Source: JACKOB01 sp024234575 (lineage in GTDB: Bacteria; Pseudomonadota; Gammaproteobacteria; Pseudomonadales; Oleiphilaceae). Taken from it: a stretch of 64,000 nt of DNA. This document shows positions 63,874-64,000 of the stretch, one piece after another. Position numbers and translations under genes: made by a program. The notes beneath the pieces were generated by a model. That model was not told the DNA's origin, did not search any database, and saw only the letters and a list, made by a program, of their open reading frames with translations. Position 1 is the stretch's first letter. Every line of letters begins with the position of its first letter. Location of the stretch: NCBI GenBank assembly GCA_051208035.1, contig JBPJFZ010000006.1:202957-266956 (forward strand). Reading direction: 5' to 3'.

Positions 63874-64000
63874 GACCCTGTAACAGATTCTGTGTAACTG
63901 CCATTTAGTTAATGTGCTTTTCGAGGCGTTCCTCGAACTCGATAATAAAACGACTCATCGCCTGACGCCAGTTTTGAATGGGCATCGTCCATTTTTTGCT
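63874..64000 (-). mobile_element. IS256-family insertion sequence, one end
   Basis: The window ends inside an insertion sequence. The left boundary is probably at about 63873-63876, where CCCTGTAACAGATTCTGTG looks like the terminal inverted repeat of IS256-type elements. The transposase C-terminus follows on the reverse strand. The other end and any target duplication lie outside the window. Confidence 0.6.
63905..64000 (-). CDS. IS256-family transposase (C-terminal fragment visible)
   Basis: 31 residues to a TAA at 63905-63907; the rest is outside. The visible part (KKWTMPIQNWRQAMSRF, ending FEERLEKHIN) matches the well-conserved C-terminal tail of IS256-type (mutator) transposases, which carry a DDE catalytic core upstream. 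It is not truncated at this end, because the stop and the outer repeat follow directly. Confidence 0.75.
   Translation of the reverse strand, partial: SKKWTMPIQNWRQAMSRFIIEFEERLEKHIN

Noticed and set aside
1..64000. CRISPR array, prophage, integron or defence island
   Set aside because: No regularly spaced repeats, integrase, phage structural genes or defence-type gene pairs were found; nearly all genes are recognisable housekeeping or motility genes.

Overview
This window looks like core chromosome of a flagellated, probably marine, gammaproteobacterium. Many blocks follow the gene order of the Pseudomonas/Oceanospirillales/Cellvibrionales side of the class: alaS-lysC-csrA-tRNA; ampD-ampE-DUF1631-retropepsin-nadC; DUF2066/hda against purM-purN; dcd/apbC next to metG-rsxABCDGE-nth; lptFG divergent from pepA-holC-valS. 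A biotin-dependent oxaloacetate decarboxylase pump (oadGAB) and a complete Rnf/Rsx complex point to membrane ion-coupled metabolism, common in marine lineages. The genus cannot be fixed from the sequence alone.

Regions. 1-4.6 kb: flagellar basal body (fliF, cut by the window edge; fliE) and the two-component pair flrC/flrB, with two readable sigma-54 promoters. 4.9-8.5 kb: a three-gene cassette on the opposite strand (DUF1338/HglS-like, lysine or saccharopine dehydrogenase-like, ALDH7-like), best read as lysine degradation through aminoadipate. 8.5-10.5 kb: flagellar master regulator flrA/fleQ and a fliT-like gene. 11-14.5 kb: oadBAG. 14.8-19.8 kb: two identical tRNA-Arg, tRNA-Ser, csrA, lysC, alaS. 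20-21.5 kb: a DUF5610 gene behind a textbook sigma-28 (FliA) promoter. 21.6-31.3 kb: RDD protein, lptG/lptF, pepA, holC, a hypothetical, valS, panE-like. 31.4-36.8 kb: a chemoreceptor with a sigma-28 promoter, ROK sugar kinase, syd, ampE, ampD. 36.8-41.8 kb: DUF1631, retropepsin-like protein, nadC, thpR. 41.8-45.6 kb: yqcC, an orphan ParA, hda, a CDP-alcohol phosphatidyltransferase, DUF2066. 46-52.9 kb: purM, purN, a small membrane protein, avtA, DUF416, class II aldolase, MFS transporter, dcd. 53-63.3 kb: apbC, metG, rsxABCDGE, nth. 63.5-64 kb: a small hypothetical gene and the edge of an IS256-family element.

How the genes connect. The flagellar hierarchy is visible: FlrA with sigma-54 should drive flrBC, FlrC with sigma-54 should drive fliE-fliF, and FliA should drive the chemoreceptor and, unexpectedly, the uncharacterised DUF5610 gene. 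The lysine cassette splits flrA from flrBC, genes that are usually neighbours. I saw no defence island, prophage, CRISPR array or obvious biosynthetic cluster. The best leads for something undescribed are the FliA-controlled DUF5610 protein, the lysine cassette with its short DUF1338 enzyme, and several unassigned palindromic or phased-repeat operator-like sites.
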